24,937 nucleotides of DNA from the NCBI GenBank assembly GCA_937907525.1, contig CALCIB010000252.1, forward strand, positions 1 through 24,937. The letters are read 5' to 3'. Under the pieces are notes generated by a model. The model saw only the letters and a list, made by a program, of their open reading frames with translations. It did no database searches and was not told where the DNA came from. This document shows positions 8,961-15,770 of this stretch, in pieces. The position numbers and the translations under genes were made by a program. This DNA comes from an uncultured Planctomycetales bacterium. Lineage in GTDB: Bacteria > Planctomycetota > Planctomycetia > Isosphaerales > Isosphaeraceae. Numbering within the stretch: position 1 is the stretch's first letter; each line of letters starts with the position of its first letter.

Positions 8961-9404
8961 CGGCCGGGCGAATCGCGGCCCCCGTTTCTCGTCTTCCCCC
9001 CAGGGGGAGAAGGATGCGTGTCGTCAGCGCCGGCCTCGTCGACCCGTGCCGAGCGGGCGCGGGACTTCCGGAAAACTTGAAGGAATCTTGAAATCTCGCG
9101 AAGCCTGGCCGCGATCATACGAGGTGGATCGTCGTTTTTTGGCAATTCGCATGTACGAACGCGACACGGGAAACCCGACGAGCGTTCCACCCCGCGCGGC
9201 TTCGGCGGTCCCTGGCCCGAAGATCCGCGACCGCGGTCGACGGGGCCGGGTCCTCGAAAATCCACATCTCGAACCCGACGGACGAAGCCGCCGAAACGAA
9301 TTTGAACATGTTGCGCCGCAAAGACTTGCGTCCCGCGGCTTCGTTCGCGCGGCGCGCGGGCGAACCCATCCGCCCAGAGGGATCCGACAAGCCGCGGTCC
9401 CCGG
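8961..9404. other. Gap between convergent genes, no gene seen
   Basis: This 444-base gap lies between two convergent genes. It holds a degenerate hairpin like the first stem of the window's repeat family (8993-9012). It also holds a weak terminator-like element on the plus strand: CGATC (9112-9116) and GATCG (9127-9131) can pair, followed three bases later by six Ts (9135-9140). Open frames across it (for example 9046-9438 + and 8891-9265 -) encode basic, low-complexity proteins without family resemblance and are rejected. No RNA gene is recognised. Confidence 0.45.
8993..9012. repeat. Degenerate hairpin resembling stem 1 of the local inverted-repeat family
   Basis: CTTCCCCCC followed by AGGGGGAGAAGG can fold with CTTC paired to GAAG and a C-run paired to a G-run around one bulge. 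It resembles the first stem of the repeats at 17966-18090 and 24759-24936 but lacks their GAA-loop second stem and their GGATGAGGGG tail. It is either a decayed half-copy or simply a 3'-end hairpin of the preceding gene, whose stop is 35 bases upstream. Confidence 0.35.
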
Positions 9405-12400
9405 TCAGCTCGGGAACCGGCAGAGCGAGGCGACGTGATCCCGAGTGCCGTCGGTGGCCCAGCCGTCGAGTTGGGCGGCGTCCTTGAGTTGCTGGCCGCG
9501 GCGACGGTCGACCAGCAGGAAGGAACACGGCAGGTCCGGCAGCGAGGTCAGGTCGCTCCAGAGCTTCTCGAACTGGGCGACGGGCAGGACGTCCTCCTGG
9601 CCGTGACCCCAGCGCCGTTTCACGTCCTTGATCGTGACGTAGGTGGGCACTCTGGCCGCCAGGGCGCGGACGGCCGCGGCGACCTTCGCCGGGGCGTTCG
9701 CCAGGTCGTCGCGGGTCAGGCGGAGCGCGTCCAGGAAGCCGTCGACGTGGACCCAGGTCGTCATCGAGTTGTAGTAGCGCAGGGCGAACTCGGAATCCTC
9801 GCGGGGCTGGGCCAGGCCCTCCAGCAGTCGGAGTCGGCCGCCGACGCGGGCGAGGCCGCCGCCGCGGTCGTCGATCCGACGGGGGACGACCTCGAAGCAG
9901 AGCGTCGCGCCCGACTCGGCCGCCAGCCCCAACGCGCCGGGGTCGACGGCCGCCCCCAGGGTGTCGACGTTGTGGACCATCAGCCACTGGAGGTTCGGGT
10001 TGCCGCGGATCAATCCCGCCAGGACGCCGTTGAGCAGGAGGTTGGGAACCTCGTGGAAGTGTCCCGGCGGGTTGAAGCGTTGAAGCGGGACGTTGTCCGT
10101 GTAGTCGCTCCCCTCCCCTTGCGAGCGCGCCCATTCGAGGATGGCGCGGCGGGAGGCGTCGCGAACCTTCTGCTTGTTCTCGTCGAGGGTCTCGTGGGTC
10201 GTCTCCTCCCAGAGGAACGTCAGGTCGCGGGCCATCGGGATCAACCGCTGGCCGATCGACCGGCCGGGCGAGAGGAGGACGGGGCCGTCGTAACCGTAGT
10301 TGGACGTCGTCCTCAGGTGCCGCTCGACGGCCTCGTGAGTCAGATAGCTGGTGGTGACGACGTGGGGGACGACGGCCCCCAGGGCGCGTCGGACGGCGTT
10401 GGTCTTGGCGAGGTGGACCTCCAGGAACGAGCGGTGTCGGCCCTGGAGGGTCGCGAACGGGTTGACCGCCTTGACCACTCCCGCGCCGCTGGTCCAGCGG
10501 CTGCCGACCCCCGCGGCCAGGGTCACGACCGCGGCGGCGCCGTCGCGGATCAGCCGCTCGCCCCGCGCGCGGGCGGTCGCGGGGACGTCGCCGGAGGCGT
10601 CGATCAGGTCGGCGTCGGCGACGTCGCGGATCTCGACGTCGACCGGCAGGCGGTTGCGGGCCAGGCCGATCCGGCCGCGGATCAGGTCTTGCCGCAGCGT
10701 CTCGTGCTGGACCGGGTCGAAGCCGTGGTCGCGGCGGATCGCCTCGGCCCGTTCGTCCCATCGCGACGAGGAGGAGGCGTCGGCCGCGCCCCGGGCGTCG
10801 GGGAAGAGCTTGTCGACCGTCGCGCGGAAGACGCCGACCAGGGCGGCGACGTCCCGACAACGGTGCGCGAAGCCGCCGACGTCGGCCATCCGATCCGGCG
10901 AGAGCGTCGCCGAGTCGCCGCCGGCGATCATCCTGGGGACGTGCAGCGCGTAGTAGCGCGAGGGCATCAGCGGGGCGCCGGTCTCGAGCGTCGCCCAGGT
11001 GCCCCGGGGGTTGATCCGGAAGTCGTAGACCACCGGCTCCATGGCGAACGGCAAGGCGTCGTCGAGCGCGGCCTTGGTCCGGGCCATGATCTCGGCGATC
11101 CGCTTTTGGAACTCCTCGCGGCGACGGGGGGCGACCAGGAACGCCATGCCGCCGCCGGACATCCCGCCGAGCATCAGGAAGCCGTGGAAGTCGTCCCCCA
11201 TGGCGGCCCTGGCCTTGCGGATGATCGTCTCGGTGAAGGCGCTTGAGACCCAGGGGATGATCCCCTTCAAGGGACCTTCCCAGTTGGCCGTGGTCCAGCC
11301 GCCGAGGGCCTTCACGTCGGCGCGGGCGACGGCGTCGACGACGCCGTCGAAGATCCGAAGCGCCTCGCCGCGCCACCGCCATTCGGCCTGGTCGCGCAAG
11401 AGGTACTTGGCGGTGACCATGTTGAGGATCGGGCCGACGTTCTGGGCCATGCCGCCGTGGACCAGCACCATGCCGTCGGCGAGGGCCTCGGCGAAGGAGC
11501 CGCCGGCGGGGGCGTCGCCGTTGGGGGAGACGTCGATGAGCCGGTGGTCGGGGAGGAGACGGCCGCGGCTGACGCCCCACTCGGGGTCGCCCGCCGCGGC
11601 CGGCACGCCCGAGATCAGCTTCACGCCGGGGAAGATCCCGCCGGAGTCCTGCCAGCCGCCGCCGGAGCCCCCTAGCCACTCGCCGAGGATCGCCCGCGCG
11701 ACGACGACGCGCGCCTCGTCCGGCCGAAGCGCTCCGGTCAGGCTCCGCGCCTGGCCGGTCGCCCGCATCAGAAGCGCGATCAACGACGCCAGCAGGTTCG
11801 TGGAGACCGCCAGCCGGGAGCCCTTGGGGATGTCGTTGACCTGGCTGACGACCTCCAACCCGTGACCGGGGCGGACCACCCGCGCCAGGACGTCGGCGAG
11901 GCTCTCCCGCGTCCCCTCCAGCGACGGCGGCGCGAGCCCCGAGGCGACCACGCCGGCCTTCACCAGTCCCAGGTAGTCGTTGCCGAAGTTGAACAGCTCC
12001 GCGAGCGAGTCGACGTCCTTGGTCGCCCCCAGGTCGACGCTCGTCAGTCGAAGCACCGGCTCGGCGATCACGCGCAGGCGGCATTCGATGGGAGGGGTCG
12101 GCAGGGCGTCGCGGCCGTGGACGCCCAGGTCCACCGAGACGTTCATCACCCGCGCGCCCTCGGGGAAGTCCATCCCCAGGAAGAAGATGTCCGACCAGCC
12201 GGCGTGCGAGAGGTCCAGCCGCACCGGGGTGCGCTCCGTCAGGATCGGGAACGGGTCGTCGGCCGCGGCCCGCTCCAACAGCCGCCGGTCCAGTCGCAGC
12301 GGGTGCTCGTCGACGCCGCCGACGCGGAACATCCAGCGGTTGCCCGTCGTGCTCCTGACCGACCGCCGCACCTGGTCGGCCAGCGTCTGAAACGCGATCT

Positions 12401-12776
12401 GCTCGTAAGCCTGGGCCAGCGCCGAGTGGATCGCGCCGTTGGGCCCGTCCTTCTTCAGCGCGGCGCGGAACGAGGCCAGCGCCTGCTCGAAGCGGCGGTT
12501 CATCAGGTCCGTGTAGCCGTCGAACGGGACCAGCCCGGCGCGGCGGACTTCGGGGCGCTCTTGAAGGTCGTAGCGATGGATCGCATGCAGGAACAGCGAG
12601 GCCCGGACGCGCTGGTAGAGGTTGTCGGAGTCGCGTCGGAACCGCTCCAGGTCCTCGCAGGCGGCCAGGCGGTCGGCCGGGCCGGCGGCGGCGGCGAGCG
12701 CGCGAACCGAGCGGTCCCGCGTCGCGGGGTCCGGGGACGTGACGGTGGCGATCAGTTCCTGGCCGAGTGGGGTCAT
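9405..12776 (-). CDS. GHMP sugar-kinase-like / UDPGP-type nucleotidylyltransferase fusion protein
   Basis: This 1123-aa cytoplasmic protein has two recognisable halves. Residues about 185-550 follow the GHMP kinase pattern of fucokinase/heptokinase type: VRLDLSHAGWSDI (185-197), an ATP-loop-like PKGSRLAVSTN (317-327), GGWQDSGGIFPGVK (373-386) and LGGMSGGGMAFLV (536-548). Residues about 740-1123 resemble eukaryote-type UTP-glucose-1-phosphate uridylyltransferase: LAAGVGSRW (753-761) with a lysine at 769, NPPGHFHEV (902-910), HNVDTLGAAVD (935-945) and YYNSMTTWVHV (1001-1011). The order is kinase then transferase, opposite to the known bifunctional fucokinase/GDP-fucose pyrophosphorylase (FKP). 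By analogy it would phosphorylate a sugar at C1 and activate it with a nucleotide, which is inference. The usual GLGSS of the GHMP loop is replaced by RLAVS, so kinase activity is uncertain. Residues 1-180 are a helical region of unknown role. It lies 38 bases behind the GalU-like gene, probably in one operon. Confidence 0.85.
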   Translation of the reverse strand: MTPLGQELIATVTSPDPATRDRSVRALAAAAGPADRLAACEDLERFRRDSDNLYQRVRASLFLHAIHRYDLQERPEVRRAGLVPFDGYTDLMNRRFEQALASFRAALKKDGPNGAIHSALAQAYEQIAFQTLADQVRRSVRSTTGNRWMFRVGGVDEHPLRLDRRLLERAAADDPFPILTERTPVRLDLSHAGWSDIFFLGMDFPEGARVMNVSVDLGVHGRDALPTPPIECRLRVIAEPVLRLTSVDLGATKDVDSLAELFNFGNDYLGLVKAGVVASGLAPPSLEGTRESLADVLARVVRPGHGLEVVSQVNDIPKGSRLAVSTNLLASLIALLMRATGQARSLTGALRPDEARVVVARAILGEWLGGSGGGWQDSGGIFPGVKLISGVPAAAGDPEWGVSRGRLLPDHRLIDVSPNGDAPAGGSFAEALADGMVLVHGGMAQNVGPILNMVTAKYLLRDQAEWRWRGEALRIFDGVVDAVARADVKALGGWTTANWEGPLKGIIPWVSSAFTETIIRKARAAMGDDFHGFLMLGGMSGGGMAFLVAPRRREEFQKRIAEIMARTKAALDDALPFAMEPVVYDFRINPRGTWATLETGAPLMPSRYYALHVPRMIAGGDSATLSPDRMADVGGFAHRCRDVAALVGVFRATVDKLFPDARGAADASSSSRWDERAEAIRRDHGFDPVQHETLRQDLIRGRIGLARNRLPVDVEIRDVADADLIDASGDVPATARARGERLIRDGAAAVVTLAAGVGSRWTSGAGVVKAVNPFATLQGRHRSFLEVHLAKTNAVRRALGAVVPHVVTTSYLTHEAVERHLRTTSNYGYDGPVLLSPGRSIGQRLIPMARDLTFLWEETTHETLDENKQKVRDASRRAILEWARSQGEGSDYTDNVPLQRFNPPGHFHEVPNLLLNGVLAGLIRGNPNLQWLMVHNVDTLGAAVDPGALGLAAESGATLCFEVVPRRIDDRGGGLARVGGRLRLLEGLAQPREDSEFALRYYNSMTTWVHVDGFLDALRLTRDDLANAPAKVAAAVRALAARVPTYVTIKDVKRRWGHGQEDVLPVAQFEKLWSDLTSLPDLPCSFLLVDRRRGQQLKDAAQLDGWATDGTRDHVASLCRFPS

Positions 12777-12814
12777 GGCGGTCGAGGGGTCCGGGGGCGG
12801 GGCGGTTCGAGGTC

Positions 12815-13744
12815 TCAGCGCGGGGGGGCCTGGTCGACGCGGGCGGCGGCGTCGAGCATCACGGCGAGGATCCGGTCGCGGTCGACGCCCGCCATCGCCA
12901 GCGCGACCTGGGCCTCGACGGCGCCGAACTTCTCCCCGAGGTTGAAGCGCCGGCCGCGGGTCTCAAGGGCCAGGTACTTCTCCCGCCGCGCCAGGGCGCT
13001 TAAGGCCGTGGTGAGCTGGATCGAGCCCAGCTCGCGGCGGTCCTCGCGCACGGCCTCGTCCAGAAGCTCGAAGACGCCTGGGGTCAGCACGTGGATGCCG
13101 AAGAAGCAGAGGTAATGCCCGGCGCGGAGGCCGGGGACGCGCAGCTTCAACTCGGCGAGCGTCGGGTTGGGCTTCTCGACGATCTCCTCGACGGCGTAGA
13201 CGTCGGGCCGATCCGGCGGCCGACGCCCCGAGAGCGTGCCGTACTGGTGGATCAGATGCTCGCGCGTCGCCTGGACCGCGGAGACGGCGCAGTCCTCGGC
13301 CGCGGCCAGGTCCATCACCTGCCGGGCGCATCGGCGGGGCTCGGCGGAGAGGTAGAGGTGGTCGCTCAAAAGCAGCAGGAAGGGGTCGTCGCCGACGAAC
13401 TCGCGGGCGAGCCACACGGCGTGGCCGTAGCCCCTGGGCTCCTCCTGGACGACGAACGTCAGCCGTTGCGCCAGGTCCGACAGCCGACGGGCCTGGTCCA
13501 GCGCCCCCTCGGCCTCGCCGCCGCTTCGAAGCGCCTCGGCGTGGTTCCGAAAGTGGGCGCGATAGACCGCCTCGTCCCCCGGCGCGACCACGACGTGGAT
13601 CCGCTCCACGCCGCTTTCCAGCGCCTCCTCGGCGATGATCTGAAGCACGGGCTTGGTCAGGCCGTCCCGGTCGACGATCGGGAGCATGGCCTGTCGCCCC
13701 GCCCCCCTTCCCGCCGCGGTGACGACCGCCTTGGATACAACCAC
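12815..13744 (-). CDS. GalU-like sugar-phosphate nucleotidyltransferase with atypical signature
   Basis: This 309-aa protein follows the GalU (UTP-glucose-1-phosphate uridylyltransferase) pattern over its length. It has QEEPRGYGHAVWLAREFVGDDPFLLLLSDH in the middle, VEEIVEKPNP, the beta strand GIHVLTPGVFELL, IQLTTALSAL, and RRFNLGEKFGAVEAQVALA at the C-terminus. The family makes UDP-glucose or related NDP-sugars from sugar-1-phosphate. The N-terminal nucleotide-binding signature is abnormal: AAGRGAGRQAMLPIVDRDGL replaces the usual G-x-G-T-R ... P-x-T-K-x-x-P-K ... LP pattern, so about ten residues of the loop appear missing. Activity or nucleotide choice may therefore differ. The GTG at 13744 is chosen because GAGGGGGT lies 8 bases upstream; another in-frame GTG at 13774 lacks such a site. 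It is the first gene of a two-gene minus-strand unit with the 1123-aa fusion protein. Confidence 0.8.
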   Translation of the reverse strand: MVVSKAVVTAAGRGAGRQAMLPIVDRDGLTKPVLQIIAEEALESGVERIHVVVAPGDEAVYRAHFRNHAEALRSGGEAEGALDQARRLSDLAQRLTFVVQEEPRGYGHAVWLAREFVGDDPFLLLLSDHLYLSAEPRRCARQVMDLAAAEDCAVSAVQATREHLIHQYGTLSGRRPPDRPDVYAVEEIVEKPNPTLAELKLRVPGLRAGHYLCFFGIHVLTPGVFELLDEAVREDRRELGSIQLTTALSALARREKYLALETRGRRFNLGEKFGAVEAQVALAMAGVDRDRILAVMLDAAARVDQAPPR

Positions 13745-13866
13745 GTCGCGACCCCCTCGACCTGAAGAACCCACCGCCGCCCCGCCGCCGACGCCCTCAA
13801 CAAGACCATACGACGCCCGCGATCCGCAAGTCGGGTCCGCCCCCGGAGATCTCGGCCGCCGGCCCC

Positions 13867-13895
13867 TTGACTTCCTCCGTACCGCCCCTTATCCT
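13867..13895 (+). promoter_or_regulatory. Sigma-70-type promoter of tRNA-Asp
   Basis: TTGACT (13867-13872) and TATCCT (13890-13895) are separated by exactly 17 bases, a near-consensus housekeeping promoter. Transcription would start near 13902, about 47 bases before the mature tRNA. No other good promoter is seen before the GH43 gene downstream. Confidence 0.65.
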
Positions 13896-13948
13896 GTCTC
13901 TACCAATGCGACGGACGCCGATTCCCAAACGGCGAACGTACCGTCCTT

Positions 13949-14022
13949 GGGGATGTAGCTCAATTGGTTAGAGCACCGGCCTGTCACGCCGGAGGTTGCG
14001 GGTTCGAGCCCCGTCATCCTCG
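13949..14022 (+). tRNA. tRNA-Asp (anticodon GTC)
   Basis: The 74-base cloverleaf is complete. The acceptor stem GGGGATG (13949-13955) pairs with CATCCTC (14015-14021), including one G-T pair, and the discriminator base is G at 14022. The D arm reads TAGCTCAATTGGTTAGAGCA. The anticodon stem CCGGC/GCCGG encloses the loop CTGTCAC, which puts GTC at 13983-13985. The T arm contains GGTTCGAGCC. No CCA is encoded, so a CCA-adding enzyme is needed. Confidence 0.97.
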
Positions 14023-14066
14023 CTTCCCCTTCCGCGACACGCGACCCATATTGGCGGGAGCCCCTC

Positions 14067-15032
14067 ATGCTCGCCGTCCGGGTGGTCCTCGTCGTCCTGT
14101 TTCCGACCGCCGCCGCCTTCGCGCAGGAAGGCGACGTGGCCGGCGTCCACGACCCCTGCATCGTCAAGGCGGGCGATTCGTTCCACGTCTTCTCGACCCA
14201 CGGCGGGATCCAGGTCCGCGAGTCGCCCGACCTCTTCCACTGGCGCCGCGCCGGGCGCGTCTTCGAGGAATCCCCCGCCTGGGCCGTCGAGCGGCTTCCG
14301 GGCTACCGCAACGACCCCTGGGCGCCGGACGTCGCCTTTTTCAAGGGCGAGTACCGCCTTTACTACTCGGTCTCGTCCTGGGGACGGAACCGATCGATGA
14401 TCGGCCTGGCCGCGAACAGGACCCTCGACCGCGCGTCGCCGGATTTCCAGTGGCGCGACGAGGGAATCGTCATCGAGTCGCGACCCGGGCGCGACGACTT
14501 CAACTGCATCGATCCGAACCTCGTCCTCGACGAGCGCGGCAGGCCCTGGCTGGCGTTCGGTTCGTACTTCAGCGGGATTCAACTGGTCGCGCTGGATCGC
14601 GACGGGCGACGGGCGGTCGGCGAGCCCTTCGCCCTCGCCAGACGGGAGGCCGGCGTCGAGGCGCCGTTCATCGTCCGCCGCGAGCCTTACTACTACCTGT
14701 TCGTCTCGATCGACCGATGCTGTCGAGGCGTGGACAGCACATACAAGGTGGCGGTGGGACGGTCGCGCGGGCTCGGCGGACCCTACGTTGACCGGGACGG
14801 CGCGAGGATGCTCGACGGCGGCGGCTCGGTGGTCCTTCAAGGCCGCGGCCGCTACCGCGGGCCGGGGCACAACGCGGTCCTGGGCGAGAACGGCCGCGAC
14901 TACCTGATCCACCATTTCTACGACGCCGACCGCGGCGGCCGGTCGACCTTGCAAATCCGCGACTTGACCTGGAGCCGCGACGGCTGGCCGGTCGTCGGCG
15001 AGCCGATCGCCGGCGGGGTCGACGCCCGTTGA
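14067..15032 (+). CDS. Secreted glycoside hydrolase family 43 protein (arabinanase/xylosidase-like)
   Basis: This 321-aa protein has a signal peptide (residues 1-20, cleavage near AFA-Q) followed by a single five-bladed beta-propeller of GH43 type. The three expected acidic residues are visible: Asp29 in HDPCIV (general base), Asp149 in NCIDPNLVLDE (pKa modulator) and Glu198 in VEAPFIV (general acid). Further family signs are WAPDVAFFKGEYRLYYSVSSWG and GPGHNAV near residue 268. GH43 enzymes are inverting hydrolases acting on arabinan, arabinoxylan or xylan side chains. The arrangement is closest to endo-1,5-alpha-L-arabinanases, though the substrate is not certain. GGGAG lies about 7 bases before the ATG. 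It starts 44 bases after tRNA-Asp with no terminator between them, so it may be read through from the tRNA promoter. It probably works in or beyond the periplasm. Confidence 0.9.
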   Translation: MLAVRVVLVVLFPTAAAFAQEGDVAGVHDPCIVKAGDSFHVFSTHGGIQVRESPDLFHWRRAGRVFEESPAWAVERLPGYRNDPWAPDVAFFKGEYRLYYSVSSWGRNRSMIGLAANRTLDRASPDFQWRDEGIVIESRPGRDDFNCIDPNLVLDERGRPWLAFGSYFSGIQLVALDRDGRRAVGEPFALARREAGVEAPFIVRREPYYYLFVSIDRCCRGVDSTYKVAVGRSRGLGGPYVDRDGARMLDGGGSVVLQGRGRYRGPGHNAVLGENGRDYLIHHFYDADRGGRSTLQIRDLTWSRDGWPVVGEPIAGGVDAR

Positions 15033-15065
15033 GTCGGCCGCCGCGCCGGTTCGGCGCTTGTGGCC

Positions 15066-15094
15066 TTGATACCGACCGGCGACGACGGGATAAT
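15066..15094 (+). promoter_or_regulatory. Sigma-70-type promoter of the arginine decarboxylase gene
   Basis: TTGATA (15066-15071) and GATAAT (15089-15094) are separated by 17 bases, close to the housekeeping consensus. The predicted start near 15101 leaves a leader of about 105 bases before the ATG at 15206. Confidence 0.65.
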
Positions 15095-15101
15095 TTCCAC
15101 T

Positions 15102-15205
15102 TCATCGGTTCGCGCGACGACGGCGCGGGCGCATCGGGGATTGCAGCGGGGAAGGACGCGGTCCAAGACCATGGACCGGCCGAACCGGGAGGACACAAGC
15201 CAGAG
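15102..15205 (+). promoter_or_regulatory. Foldable 5' leader of the arginine decarboxylase gene
   Basis: The leader can close on itself. CGGTTCG (15106-15112), just after the predicted transcription start, is complementary to CGAACCG (15181-15187), which touches the ribosome binding site GGAGGA (15188-15193). Inside lie a perfect hairpin GGTCCA/TGGACC (15160-15165 with 15172-15177) and a competing hairpin CGCGC/GCGCG (15111-15115 with 15123-15127). The competing stem shares two bases with the long-range stem, so two alternative folds are possible. It matches no riboswitch class I know. Regulation by structure is inference. Confidence 0.35.
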
Positions 15206-15751
15206 ATGTATGTACCTTCGAAGTTGTTCTTCACCAAGGGAGTCGGCACCCACCGCGAAAAACTGACCAGCTTCGAGTTGGCGCTTCGGGACGCCCGGAT
15301 CGCCTGCTACAACCTGGTGCGGGTCTCCAGCATCTTCCCGCCGCGCTGCAAGGAGGTCTCCATCGAGCAGGGGCTCAAGGAACTCAGCCCCGGCCAGATC
15401 GTCCACGTGGTCATCAGCGAGTGCGCCACCGCCGAGCCCAACCGTCTGGTGGCCTCCAGCGTGGGCGTGGCCATCCCGCGCGACCGCGACCAGTTCGGCT
15501 ACCTCTCCGAGCACCACGCCTACGGCCAGACCGCCAAGACCGCGGCCGACTACGCCGAGGACCTGGCCGCGGAGATGCTCGCCACCATCCTGGGCGTGGA
15601 GTTCAACCCCAACAGCTCCTGGGACGAGAAGCGCGAGATCTGGAAGATCGCCGACGTCATCTACAAGACCAAGGAAGTCACCCAGACCGCCGTCGGCCAC
15701 AAGGACGGCAACTGGACCACCGTCATCGCCGCCGCCGTCCTGATCCCCTGA
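15206..15751 (+). CDS. pdaD: Pyruvoyl-dependent arginine decarboxylase
   Basis: This 181-aa protein belongs to the pyruvoyl-dependent arginine decarboxylase family, which converts arginine to agmatine, a first step of polyamine synthesis. The self-cleavage site is clear: NLVRVSSIFPP with Ser41-Ser42. In characterised relatives the chain breaks between these serines and the second becomes the pyruvoyl group. The N-terminus (YVPSKLFFTKGVGTH) and the C-terminal part (FGYLSEHHAYGQT, AEMLATILG) also match, and the length fits the family (about 160-190 aa). The start is set by homology to MYVPSKLF and by GGAGGA 12 bases upstream; the frame extends back to 15029 without support. The enzyme was first known from archaea and chlamydiae and also occurs in planctomycetes. 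The Sua5-type gene follows after 19 bases and is probably co-transcribed, though no functional link is obvious. Confidence 0.92.
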   Translation: MYVPSKLFFTKGVGTHREKLTSFELALRDARIACYNLVRVSSIFPPRCKEVSIEQGLKELSPGQIVHVVISECATAEPNRLVASSVGVAIPRDRDQFGYLSEHHAYGQTAKTAADYAEDLAAEMLATILGVEFNPNSSWDEKREIWKIADVIYKTKEVTQTAVGHKDGNWTTVIAAAVLIP

Positions 15752-15770
15752 TCGAAACGACGAGACCGCC

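Noticed and set aside
9112..9140. A terminator for the 500-aa gene (short stem then six Ts)
   Set aside because: The stem has only five good pairs, three bases separate it from the T-run, and it lies about 150 bases after the stop codon. It is noted within the gap entry but is too weak for its own call.
9115..12084. A 989-codon minus-strand frame overlapping the fusion gene in another frame
   Set aside because: It is an R/P/G-rich shadow of the kinase/pyrophosphorylase gene and has no motif.
13889..14167. A minus-strand frame containing a sequence like MTGLEPATSGVTGRCSN
   Set aside because: This is the well-known artefact of translating the antisense strand of a tRNA gene, here tRNA-Asp.
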